From Paracoccaceae bacterium (GTDB lineage: Bacteria; Pseudomonadota; Alphaproteobacteria; Rhodobacterales; Rhodobacteraceae), in assembly GCA_029881635.1 (NCBI GenBank), contig JAOUMG010000191.1:1-5308 (forward strand): 5,308 bases of DNA, written 5' to 3'. Below the pieces are notes generated by a model. The model made no database searches. It had not been told where the DNA came from and worked only from the letters and a program-made list of their open reading frames with translations. Positions 1-5,308 of the stretch are shown here, piece after piece; the first letter of the stretch is position 1, and every line of letters begins with the position of its first letter. The position numbers and the translations under genes are program-made.

Positions 1-1955
1 TGCGGATCATTGCAGGCGACGTGCCCGAAAGCCTCAAGAACAAAAAGCTGATGGCGCTCGACATGGGCGCGCTGATCGCCGGGGCGAAATACCGCGGTGA
101 ATTCGAGGAACGGCTGAAGGCTGTCTTGAAGGAGATCGAGGCAGCCGCCGGTGAAATCATCCTCTTCATCGACGAAATGCACACGCTGGTTGGCGCAGGT
201 AAATCCGATGGCGCGATGGACGCTGCCAACCTGATCAAGCCGGCGCTGGCGCGGGGTGAATTGCACTGCGTGGGTGCCACGACGCTGGATGAATACCGCA
301 AATATGTGGAAAAGGACGCGGCGCTGGCCCGCCGGTTCCAGCCGCTGGTCGTTGACGAACCGACCGTGGAGGATACAATTTCCATCCTGCGCGGCATCAA
401 GGAGAAATATGAGCTCCACCACGGGGTCGATATTTCCGATGCGGCACTGGTGGCGGCGGCAACGCTTTCGCACCGCTATATCACTGACCGGTTCCTGCCC
501 GACAAGGCCATCGACCTGATGGATGAGGCCGCATCGCGGTTGCGGATGGAAGTGGACAGCAAGCCCGAGGAACTGGATGCGCTGGACCGCGAGATCCTGC
601 AAAAGCAGATCGAGGCGGAGGCCCTGAAAAAGGAAAAGGATGCCGCCTCCCAGGACCGGCTCGAAAAGCTTGAAAAGGAGCTCTCGGGTTTGCAGGAGCG
701 GTCATCGGAGATGACCGCGCGCTGGCAGGCCGAGCGCGATCAGCGCGACGTGGCGCAAGACGCCCGCGGCGATCTGGACCGGGCCCGTCAGGAACTGGAA
801 CATGCCAAGCGCGAAGGCAACCTGTCGCGGGCGGGCGAGCTTTCTTACGGCATCATCCCCGGTCTGGAGAAAAAGCTGGCCGAGGCGGAAAGCCGCGAAA
901 GTGGCCGTCTGGTCGAAGAGGCCGTGCGGCCCGAACAGATCGCCGAAGTGGTGGAACGCTGGACCGGCATTCCGACATCGAAGATGCTGGAAGGCGAGCG
1001 CGAAAAGCTGCTGAAGATGGAAGAGGAACTGGGCAAGCGTGTCATTGGCCAGAAATCCGCCGTCGTGGCGATATCGAATGCCGTGCGCCGGGCCAGGGCA
1101 GGGCTGAACGATGAGGCGCGCCCGCGGGGTTCATTCCTGTTCCTTGGCCCGACCGGCGTGGGCAAGACCGAGCTGACCAAGGCGGTGGCGGAATACCTTT
1201 TCGACGACGAACACGCGATGGTTCGGATCGACATGTCGGAATTCATGGAAAAGCATTCCGTGGCCCGGCTGATCGGTGCGCCGCCGGGATATGTCGGCTA
1301 TGACGAAGGCGGGGTTCTGACCGAAGCCGTGCGGCGCAGGCCCTATCAGGTGGTGCTGTTCGATGAGGTCGAAAAGGCCCATCCGGATGTCTTCAACGTG
1401 CTGTTGCAGGTTCTGGACGACGGGATTCTGACCGACGGGCAGGGCCATAGGGTCGACTTCAAGCAGACCATGATCGTGCTGACATCGAACCTCGGGTCGC
1501 AGGCGTTGAGCCAGCTTCCTGAAGGGGCCGACAGCGCATCGGCGCGTGCGGATGTGATGGCGGCGGTCCGGGCGCATTTCCGGCCGGAATTCCTGAACCG
1601 GCTTGATGATCAGATCATCTTTGACCGGCTGAGCCGGGATGACATGACCGGAATCGTCACGATCCAGTTGGCGCTGCTGGCCAAGCGGCTGGCAGGACGC
1701 AAGATCATCCTTGATCTTGATGCTGCAGCCAAGCAGTGGCTGGCCGATGAAGGCTATGATCCGGTCTTTGGCGCACGTCCGCTTAAGCGCGTGATGCAGC
1801 GGCATTTGCAGGACCCGCTGGCTGAAATGCTGCTGGCAGGCGACGTGAAGGACGGCGACACCGTGCATGTGAGCGCGGGTGCCGAAGGCCTGATCGTTGG
1901 CGAGCGTGTGTCGAAATCGACCAGACCCCGGCCCGAAGAAGCCGTTCTGCACTGA
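1..1955 (+). CDS. clpB: ATP-dependent chaperone ClpB (Hsp100 disaggregase), 5'-truncated by window edge
   Basis: ClpB is a cytoplasmic hexameric AAA+ machine that, with DnaK/DnaJ/GrpE, threads aggregated proteins through its pore and frees them. The frame is open from base 3, so about 200 N-terminal residues (the N domain and the first Walker A) lie outside the window. Visible in order: NBD1 pore loop KYRG (87-98), Walker B FIDE (ending about 176), sensor 1 GATT (273-284), the arginine-finger pair RR (330-335), and a long charged coiled-coil middle domain (about 520-957). NBD2 follows with Walker A GPTGVGKT (1146-1169), pore loop GYVG (1287-1298), Walker B LFDE (Asp at 1362), sensor 1 TSN (1482-1490) and sensor 2 GARPLKR (from 1770). 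The middle domain separates it from ClpA and ClpX, and no ClpP-binding loop is seen. No frameshift or lost motif is visible. The real start is upstream; the GTG at 21 is internal. Expression is usually heat-shock controlled, but the promoter is not in the window. Confidence 0.98.
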   Translation, partial: RIIAGDVPESLKNKKLMALDMGALIAGAKYRGEFEERLKAVLKEIEAAAGEIILFIDEMHTLVGAGKSDGAMDAANLIKPALARGELHCVGATTLDEYRKYVEKDAALARRFQPLVVDEPTVEDTISILRGIKEKYELHHGVDISDAALVAAATLSHRYITDRFLPDKAIDLMDEAASRLRMEVDSKPEELDALDREILQKQIEAEALKKEKDAASQDRLEKLEKELSGLQERSSEMTARWQAERDQRDVAQDARGDLDRARQELEHAKREGNLSRAGELSYGIIPGLEKKLAEAESRESGRLVEEAVRPEQIAEVVERWTGIPTSKMLEGEREKLLKMEEELGKRVIGQKSAVVAISNAVRRARAGLNDEARPRGSFLFLGPTGVGKTELTKAVAEYLFDDEHAMVRIDMSEFMEKHSVARLIGAPPGYVGYDEGGVLTEAVRRRPYQVVLFDEVEKAHPDVFNVLLQVLDDGILTDGQGHRVDFKQTMIVLTSNLGSQALSQLPEGADSASARADVMAAVRAHFRPEFLNRLDDQIIFDRLSRDDMTGIVTIQLALLAKRLAGRKIILDLDAAAKQWLADEGYDPVFGARPLKRVMQRHLQDPLAEMLLAGDVKDGDTVHVSAGAEGLIVGERVSKSTRPRPEEAVLH

Positions 1956-1977
1956 ACCGTCACAAAACTAGGCCAGG

Positions 1978-2011
1978 AAAGCCCCGCCACAGTTGGCGGG
2001 GCTTTTCTTTT
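1978..2011 (+). terminator. Rho-independent terminator of clpB
   Basis: A perfect 12-base-pair stem (AAAGCCCCGCCA at 1978-1989 with TGGCGGGGCTTT at 1994-2005) closes a CAGT loop. The strand continues into a T-rich tail, TTTTCTTTT (2003-2011). It begins 22 bases after the clpB stop. The stem reads equally well on the minus strand, where only a short TTT follows, so it could be a weak backstop for the convergent DUF2145 operon. Confidence 0.92.
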
Positions 2012-2183
2012 CGGTCAGGTCGGTACGGGTTGTCGGTAGCCTACCTGCAGATTTTGGGATGACCGCGTCGAGATCGCCAAAAGTGTTGCAAAGCGAGCGG
2101 ACCGACACATGAATTTTCTTGGCAAGTCGCTGCGCCCGAAAACCCTTGTTGCCTCTTTGCGCATGTCAGCAAAGTTTCGTGAT

Positions 2184-2206
2184 AAAAATTCCGACCTGCG
2201 TCAGGT
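2184..2206 (-). terminator. Possible weak terminator of the DUF2145 operon
   Basis: On the minus strand, directly after the TAG stop of the DUF2145 gene, ACCTG-ACG-CAGGT forms a 5-base-pair hairpin (2194-2206). Five bases later there is a run of five T (2184-2188 in plus coordinates). The stem is short and the T run is not adjacent to it, so this is a tentative call. The strong bidirectional stem at 1978-2005 could do the same job. Confidence 0.35.
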
Positions 2207-2207
2207 T

Positions 2208-3008
2208 CTAGAAGCGCGTGACCTTGTCAGGGGTTATCCGGTAAATCTCTGACGCCAGTTTGTTTGAACGCATGAACCGCGCGATGGAGCCGAACGTCGC
2301 AGTCGCGACTTTGGCACCATGGTCGTTGGTGGTCAGCGCCTGCGAGGCTATCGAGGCCAGCACCCGCTTTGCGCCGCCAAGTTTAATCGGTTGCGGCTGG
2401 AAATGGGCGGCAATATTGGCTTTGATCTGGGGCACGTCGCGGGTGTTGTATACGCTGGCCATTACGACATCGAGCGTGTGCTCCGTGCAGTTCTGGAACT
2501 GGCTGGTGTTCGGATTGGCCAGCACTGAATAGCGTGGATTGTGCAACGCTCTGTAGGTCGGGCTGGCAATAACCTTCAACAGCTTTTTCTGCAGCCGAAT
2601 GTCGGGAATGATTATGCCTGCATCCAGTCTGTGCGCACCCGCAAAGAAATCTGCCGGACTGTCTTGAACCAGATGGCTGCGGGTCTGGTCATCGTCTTTC
2701 TGATAGAGATTATAGACCTGGTATCCGCGGCCGGTGCTGCCGTCTGCGCGCGTGATCTGCGAATACACCCAAAAGCTTACATGGGTGTATTGAACGCCGG
2801 GGGGCAGGACCGATGGGTCGCGTCCCATCCGCGCCACGATCGCAACATTCGCGCCGCGTGCGGCAAGGTCCTGCTGGACGCGGTTGGAGAATGCTGCCAC
2901 GTCGGCAGCTGGCAGCAAAGACTTGCCTGCTTCGCTACTGCCGGCCCAAGCGAGCGATGGAAGCGTTCCGGCGAGCGCAATACACATAATCAAAAGCAAA
3001 CGTTTCAT
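2208..3008 (-). CDS. Exported DUF2145 family protein, putative Cys/His envelope hydrolase
   Basis: A 266-residue protein recognised by pattern as DUF2145 (PF09916), a family of unknown function. The N-terminus is a Sec signal peptide: MKR, a hydrophobic stretch (about 4-20), and a likely cut after AWA (20-22). Family-like blocks are YTHVSFWVY (74-82), GYQVYNLYQ (95-103), LVQDSPADFF (113-122), IIIPD (132-136), ASPTYRALHNPRYSVLANP (148-166), QNCTEHTLDVV (172-182), QIKANIAAHFQP (194-205) and a C-terminal FGSIARFMRSN segment (239-249). His76 followed later by Cys174 resembles the His-then-Cys order of permuted NlpC/P60 (YiiX-like) enzymes. This is my inference, not an assigned function. I chose the ATG at 3008 because AAGGA sits 7 bases upstream (3016-3020) and the signal peptide starts there. 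A start at 3050 would add 14 residues and overlap the upstream gene. It is second in an operon, 19 bases after the small exported protein. Codons such as CTT, GCA, CCA and GTA are commoner here than in clpB. Confidence 0.82.
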   Translation of the reverse strand: MKRLLLIMCIALAGTLPSLAWAGSSEAGKSLLPAADVAAFSNRVQQDLAARGANVAIVARMGRDPSVLPPGVQYTHVSFWVYSQITRADGSTGRGYQVYNLYQKDDDQTRSHLVQDSPADFFAGAHRLDAGIIIPDIRLQKKLLKVIASPTYRALHNPRYSVLANPNTSQFQNCTEHTLDVVMASVYNTRDVPQIKANIAAHFQPQPIKLGGAKRVLASIASQALTTNDHGAKVATATFGSIARFMRSNKLASEIYRITPDKVTRF

Positions 3009-3027
3009 ATGAATATCCTTTATGGAA

Positions 3028-3357
3028 TCAATCGAGGGCTGGGGCGCCATTCGGGGTCACGATGCGAGGGGTAATCGCCTGGCCGGTGCCCTCAAGGTAA
3101 AGATCGTTGCCGATCCCGGCTGTGCTTTCGCCAACCTCTTTCAGCGCAGCGCCTGAGATCGCCATTGAGGTCCCAAACAGCATGATTGGTACCGCAGTCA
3201 CGGTCGCGGCACCTGAAACAAGGGCTGCGGATCCATGACTCGCGGCCTGTGCGCTATGCTCGACTGACTGTGCCGAATGCTGCCCGCTCGGCCCTGCGAA
3301 AGAAGGAGATGCAGCAAGGCTGAAAATTATGGCGAGAGATGTGAAGCGAATGGTCAT
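3028..3357 (-). CDS. Small exported alanine-rich protein of unknown function, with His heptad repeats
   Basis: I do not recognise a named family. The 109-residue product begins with a clear Sec signal peptide: TIR, a hydrophobic core (about 6-18), and a likely cut after SFA (19-21). The mature part has three parts. Residues 26-45 are a short repeat with a seven-residue period, QHSAQSV / EHSAQAA / SHGSAA, placing His27, His34 and His41 one heptad apart. Residues 46-72 are a continuous nonpolar Ala/Gly/Val/Ile stretch with Pro57, which could insert in a membrane. The tail (73-109) is more polar and proline-containing. The start is supported by AGGGAAG (3364-3370), 6 bases upstream of the ATG. 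It is the first gene of the operon with the DUF2145 gene, so a partner, substrate or anchor role is plausible but unproven. Both products should leave the cytoplasm. Confidence 0.8.
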   Translation of the reverse strand: MTIRFTSLAIIFSLAASPSFAGPSGQHSAQSVEHSAQAASHGSAALVSGAATVTAVPIMLFGTSMAISGAALKEVGESTAGIGNDLYLEGTGQAITPRIVTPNGAPALD

Positions 3358-3372
3358 GAAGATCTTCCCTTT

Positions 3373-3385
3373 TGAACAATGTTCA
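3373..3385. promoter_or_regulatory. Second palindrome TGAACA-A-TGTTCA, probable operator O2
   Basis: A perfect 13-base palindrome with 6-base arms around A3379. It repeats the core of the 37-base palindrome. The two centres (3379 and 3432) are 53 bases apart, close to five helical turns, so dimers on both sites would face the same side of the DNA. It lies over the predicted transcription start of the minus-strand operon, just upstream of its ribosome binding site. Confidence 0.68.
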
Positions 3386-3388
3386 TAT

Positions 3389-3417
3389 CCAGTACTGCCA
3401 TTGAGTTTTCAGGTCAA
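3389..3417 (-). promoter_or_regulatory. Probable promoter of the small protein-DUF2145 operon
   Basis: On the minus strand, TTGACC (3412-3417 in plus coordinates) serves as a -35 box. It is followed after exactly 17 bases by TACTGG (3389-3394) as a weak -10. The predicted start point is near 3382, about 25 bases ahead of the ATG. The -35 overlaps the edge of the 37-base palindrome, and the start point falls in the second palindrome. This is the arrangement expected of a repressed promoter. The -10 match is poor, so it may need an activator or an alternative sigma factor. Confidence 0.5.
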
Positions 3418-3450
3418 CATATTTTTGAACATTGTTCAAAAATATGTTGA
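3414..3450. promoter_or_regulatory. Perfect 37-base palindrome, probable operator O1
   Basis: Two 18-base arms (3414-3431 and 3433-3450) are exact reverse complements around one central T at 3432. The core is TTGAACATTGTTCAA and the outer arms run through AT-rich sequence to TCAACAT/ATGTTGA. No T tract follows on either strand and no plus-strand gene precedes it, so an operator is likelier than a terminator. It shares its TGAACA-N-TGTTCA core with the site at 3373-3385 and touches the -35 box of the minus-strand operon. Confidence 0.78.
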
Positions 3451-3542
3451 GGGCGCGTGTGGGGATTAAGGTGTCCCAATCTTCCGCGTGGCCCGCAGCG
3501 TCGGGCATTTCGTTGAGACATTGCCTATATCAGGAAGGAGCG

Positions 3543-3570
3543 TTGACATTTTCATAACGTGATATATAAC
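3543..3570 (+). promoter_or_regulatory. Promoter of the marR-GNAT operon
   Basis: A consensus TTGACA -35 box (3543-3548) is followed after 16 bases by TATAAC (3565-3570), a five-of-six match to the -10 consensus. The expected start point is near 3577, leaving a leader of about 24 bases before the ATG at 3601. This is the best sigma-70-type promoter in the window. Confidence 0.72.
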
Positions 3571-3582
3571 AGCATATATAAC
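3562..3582. repeat. AT-rich direct repeat over the marR promoter, possible autoregulatory site
   Basis: ATATATAAC occurs twice (3562-3570 and 3574-3582), separated by AGC, a 12-base period. The inner ATATAT units (3562-3567 and 3574-3579) can also be read as an inverted repeat. The first copy contains the -10 box and the second covers the predicted start point. MarR proteins commonly repress their own promoter through AT-rich repeats here, so an autoregulatory operator is a reasonable inference. AT-rich -10 regions also produce such repeats by chance. Confidence 0.4.
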
Positions 3583-3600
3583 ATGTAATGGAAAATTGAC

Positions 3601-4101
3601 ATGGTCGACGATATCGTACGCCAAATTGGCTATCTGGCGCTGGGCAGCCGGTTGCGGCGGATCGGCGAACGGCTGCAGGCGGAAACCTATTCGCTGATCG
3701 CCGCACGGGGCATTCCCCTTCAGGGCAATCACTATCCGCTTTTGTTCGCGCTGGAGGAAAGCGGCCCGCTGACGATTGGCGATCTGGCGACCGCGCTTGG
3801 CATCAGCCAGCCCGGCGTCACGCGGATTGTCGGACAACTGACGCGACTGGGTGCCGTCAGTGCTCGGTCCGGGAAATCCGACCAGCGGCAAAAGGTCGTG
3901 TCATTGACGGAAAAGGGCAAAACACTTGTTGAATTGGGGCGGCAGGAGATCTGGCCGCAGGTTCTGGAATGTATCACCGACATACTCGATGGCCAGCGCG
4001 GTCCGATCCTCGACCAGCTTGATCACTTGGAGGATGCATTGCAGGCGCAGTCATTCCTGGACCGCGTCAACGCCAAGACAGGGGGCGGACAAAATGGTTG
4101 A
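3601..4101 (+). CDS. MarR-family winged helix-turn-helix transcriptional regulator
   Basis: A 166-residue dimeric DNA-binding regulator. Residues about 1-35 form the N-terminal dimerisation helix. The winged helix-turn-helix spans about 42-110: GPLTIGDLATALGIS (55-69), the recognition helix QPGVTRIVGQLTRLG (70-84), then the wing with SGKSDQRQKVVSLTEKG (90-106), where Asp94 and Arg96 sit at the usual MarR wing position. The C-terminal helices (about 107-155) complete the dimer interface. The length is typical of the family. ATG 3601 is chosen because earlier in-region ATGs (3583 and 3588) run into stops within a few codons. The ribosome binding site is weak (GGAAAA about 8 bases upstream). The stop codon lies inside the start of the GNAT gene. 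Its ligand and targets are unknown. Its own promoter and the divergent operon are the nearest candidates. Confidence 0.92.
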   Translation: MVDDIVRQIGYLALGSRLRRIGERLQAETYSLIAARGIPLQGNHYPLLFALEESGPLTIGDLATALGISQPGVTRIVGQLTRLGAVSARSGKSDQRQKVVSLTEKGKTLVELGRQEIWPQVLECITDILDGQRGPILDQLDHLEDALQAQSFLDRVNAKTGGGQNG

Positions 4102-4774
4102 CCATATTCTCGATCGCCCCATTTGGGGATCATTGACCACCCGCCATGCGTGTTTCGCAGAGGGGAACGGCGCGGCGCGGCGGTTTCAGGCTGATATCAG
4201 CCGGTTCGCGGCAATGGATGAAGACGACAGCGACGGGATGGCTGCGCTGGGCGCGCTTATTGCCTCGACCGGGCAAATTGCCGTTACGCAGTTGTCGCCG
4301 GTGGATTGCCCGGCGCGCGCGCGGCAGGTGCACGGGTTCTTGGTTCACCAGATGCTGCATCGGACGACCGGCGGAGGGGTGGAAGACCCCGAGTTGATCC
4401 GGCTTGGCCCGGCGGATGCCGAGGAAATGCTGGCGCTGGCGATCCTGACCAAACCGGGCCCCTTTGCGATTCGGACCCATATGCTGGGCGAATACTGGGG
4501 CATAAGGGCAGGGGGGAAGCTGGTTGCGATGGCGGGCGAGCGGCTGAAACTGCCAGGCTTCACCGAAATCAGTGGCGTTGCGACGCATCCCGATCACCGT
4601 GGGCGCGGTCATGCCGGGCGGCTTTGCCGGCATGTCATGGCGCGGATTGCCGGGCGCGGGGAAACGGCGTTCTTGCATGTCGAAACGGCCAAGCCCGCCG
4701 TCGAAGAATATTATGCCAAGCTGGGATTCGTGACGCGCCAGACGCTGCATGTCCACCTCTTTGAACCGGCCTGA
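4094..4774 (+). CDS. GNAT family N-acetyltransferase (FR47-like)
   Basis: A 226-residue acetyl-CoA-dependent acyltransferase, probably cytoplasmic. Its substrate cannot be read from sequence. The N-terminal 100 residues, with DRPIWGSLTTRHACFAEG (7-24), form a variable first lobe. The C-terminal half is the GNAT fold: LTKPGPFAIRTHMLGEYWGI (118-137), GKLVAMAGERLKLPGFTEIS (141-160), then motif A, GVATHPDHRGRGHAGRL (161-177), with the acetyl-CoA loop RGRGHA (169-174), and motif B around YYAKLGF (206-212). This second half resembles the FR47 subgroup (PF08445). The start chosen is the ATG at 4094, because ATGGTTGA overlaps the marR stop by 8 bases, a classic translational-coupling arrangement. The frame stays open upstream to 3926, but that part is antiphase to marR. 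The gene should be co-transcribed with marR. Confidence 0.9.
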   Translation: MVDHILDRPIWGSLTTRHACFAEGNGAARRFQADISRFAAMDEDDSDGMAALGALIASTGQIAVTQLSPVDCPARARQVHGFLVHQMLHRTTGGGVEDPELIRLGPADAEEMLALAILTKPGPFAIRTHMLGEYWGIRAGGKLVAMAGERLKLPGFTEISGVATHPDHRGRGHAGRLCRHVMARIAGRGETAFLHVETAKPAVEEYYAKLGFVTRQTLHVHLFEPA

Positions 4775-4941
4775 GGGCAGCGCAAACTGATGCCGTCGAC
4801 CGCTGCGGCCACCGGAAGGTGCCAAGGTAGGGGCCGGTCCGCGCGCAAATCGTTACAAAGGGCCAACGCAGACGTGAAACGACGTCATTGGCGAAAAGGC
4901 GTTAAAATCGGCTAAAAGCGGAAAACAGCCGGAGATGCGCC

Positions 4942-5308
4942 ATGACCTATCGCTTCAGGACCGACCTTAAATGGTCTGATGTTACACCGAAGGCAGATTT
5001 TCTGAGCCGCCGCCAGCTGATAGCCGGTGCGGCGGCATTTGGTCTGGCCGGTCCTGCCGCCGCCAAGCTCATGGCCGCACCGTCACAGTATTCGACGGAT
5101 GCAGAGCCCAATACGCTGGAAGAAATCACCCAGTACAACAATTTCTATGAATTCGGGACCGGCAAGGAAGACCCCGCGCGATATGCAGGCTCCCTGACGA
5201 CAGAGCCGTGGTCGGTGGTGATCGATGGGCTGGTGGAGAAGCCGGGTTCCTATGATCTGGCCGATCTGATGTCAGGCATGACGCTTGAGGAGCGGATATA
5301 CCGGTTTC
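4942..5308 (+). CDS. msrP: Protein-methionine-sulfoxide reductase catalytic subunit MsrP (YedY), 3'-truncated
   Basis: MsrP is a periplasmic molybdopterin enzyme of the sulfite-oxidase fold. It reduces methionine sulfoxide in envelope proteins with electrons from the membrane haem protein MsrQ. The 122 residues present show a Tat signal with LSRRQLIAGAAAFGLAG (21-37; twin arginines 23-24), then the family-diagnostic segment ITQYNNFYEFGTGKEDPAR (62-80), TEPWSVVIDGLVEKPGSYDL (87-106) and LEERIYRF (115-122). The frame leaves the window at base 5308. In E. coli YedY this block is followed almost at once by the RCVEAW motif holding the molybdenum-ligand cysteine, so the catalytic cysteine is just outside. 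The start is ATG 4942, with GGAG at 4931-4934, 7 bases upstream. msrQ would be expected downstream, but this cannot be seen. The 167 bases before it contain no convincing promoter box. Confidence 0.96.
   Translation, partial: MTYRFRTDLKWSDVTPKADFLSRRQLIAGAAAFGLAGPAAAKLMAAPSQYSTDAEPNTLEEITQYNNFYEFGTGKEDPARYAGSLTTEPWSVVIDGLVEKPGSYDLADLMSGMTLEERIYRF

Noticed and set aside
1131..1952. 273-codon open frame on the minus strand inside clpB
   Set aside because: It lies wholly antisense to unmistakable ClpB NBD2 sequence, has no recognisable motif, and is rich in His/Arg/Gln as expected from GC-rich antisense codons.
2109..2252. 47-codon plus-strand frame starting MNFLGKSLRPK
   Set aside because: Weak ribosome site, no recognised family, and its end overlaps the 3' end of the DUF2145 gene in antisense. 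It could be real, but nothing supports it.
2541..3074. 177-codon plus-strand frame opposite the DUF2145 gene
   Set aside because: The minus strand encodes a family-like protein with signal peptide and ribosome binding site; this frame has neither and no known motif.
3374..3437. GAAC-N3-GTTC palindromes as LexA (SOS) boxes
   Set aside because: Gram-positive LexA boxes have GAAC-N4-GTTC spacing, and alphaproteobacterial LexA sites are direct GTTC-N7-GTTC repeats. The odd-length centre here fits neither, and the operon is not a DNA-repair operon.
4810..4821. CACC-GGAA-GGTG hairpin after the GNAT gene as a terminator
   Set aside because: The stem is only four base pairs and no T tract follows; the marR-GNAT transcript may continue into msrP or end by another mechanism.
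4130..4825. 231-codon minus-strand frame opposite the GNAT gene
   Set aside because: It is a shadow of the clear GNAT reading frame, with a composition typical of antisense GC-rich DNA and no domain signature.
4871..4886. GACGT-N6-ACGTC inverted repeat upstream of msrP
   Set aside because: Five-base arms in GC-rich DNA are common and no promoter boxes sit around it, so it cannot be called an operator.
4902..4916. CtrA-like site TTAA-N7-TAAA upstream of msrP
   Set aside because: One half-site deviates from TTAA, the region is simply A-rich, and msrP is not a typical cell-cycle target. A single imperfect match is expected by chance.

Overview
The window looks like chromosomal DNA of an alphaproteobacterium. 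The evidence is high GC, codons that mostly end in G or C in the conserved genes, and protein sequences of alphaproteobacterial style. A sphingomonad or close relative is my best guess, but this is an impression from the proteins and not a computed assignment. No mobile element, RNA gene or CRISPR array is visible.

Layout from left to right. (1) The 3' three quarters of clpB, the protein disaggregase, runs in from the left edge and ends at 1955. A textbook rho-independent terminator follows. (2) A 196-base gap holds no convincing gene. (3) A two-gene operon lies on the minus strand. A small exported alanine-rich protein of unknown function (3357 to 3028) comes first, followed after 19 bases by an exported DUF2145 protein (3008 to 2208). 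Its 3' end converges on clpB. (4) A 243-base divergent control region (3358-3600) carries two TGAACA-N-TGTTCA palindromes. One of them extends into a perfect 37-base inverted repeat. They bracket a probable minus-strand promoter with centres 53 bases apart. The region also holds a strong plus-strand promoter with an AT-rich direct repeat. (5) A MarR-family regulator gene (3601-4101) overlaps a GNAT acetyltransferase gene (4094-4774) by 8 bases. (6) The 5' end of msrP (yedY), the Tat-exported molybdopterin enzyme that repairs oxidised methionine in periplasmic proteins, runs off the right edge.

The outer genes are housekeeping protein-quality-control genes: ClpB in the cytoplasm and MsrP in the envelope. 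The middle is the less described part. It is an envelope operon of a putative Cys/His enzyme (DUF2145) and a small partner under a striking two-operator promoter, facing away from a MarR-GNAT pair. Whether MarR controls the operon, itself, or both cannot be decided from sequence, but the layout makes specific tests possible.
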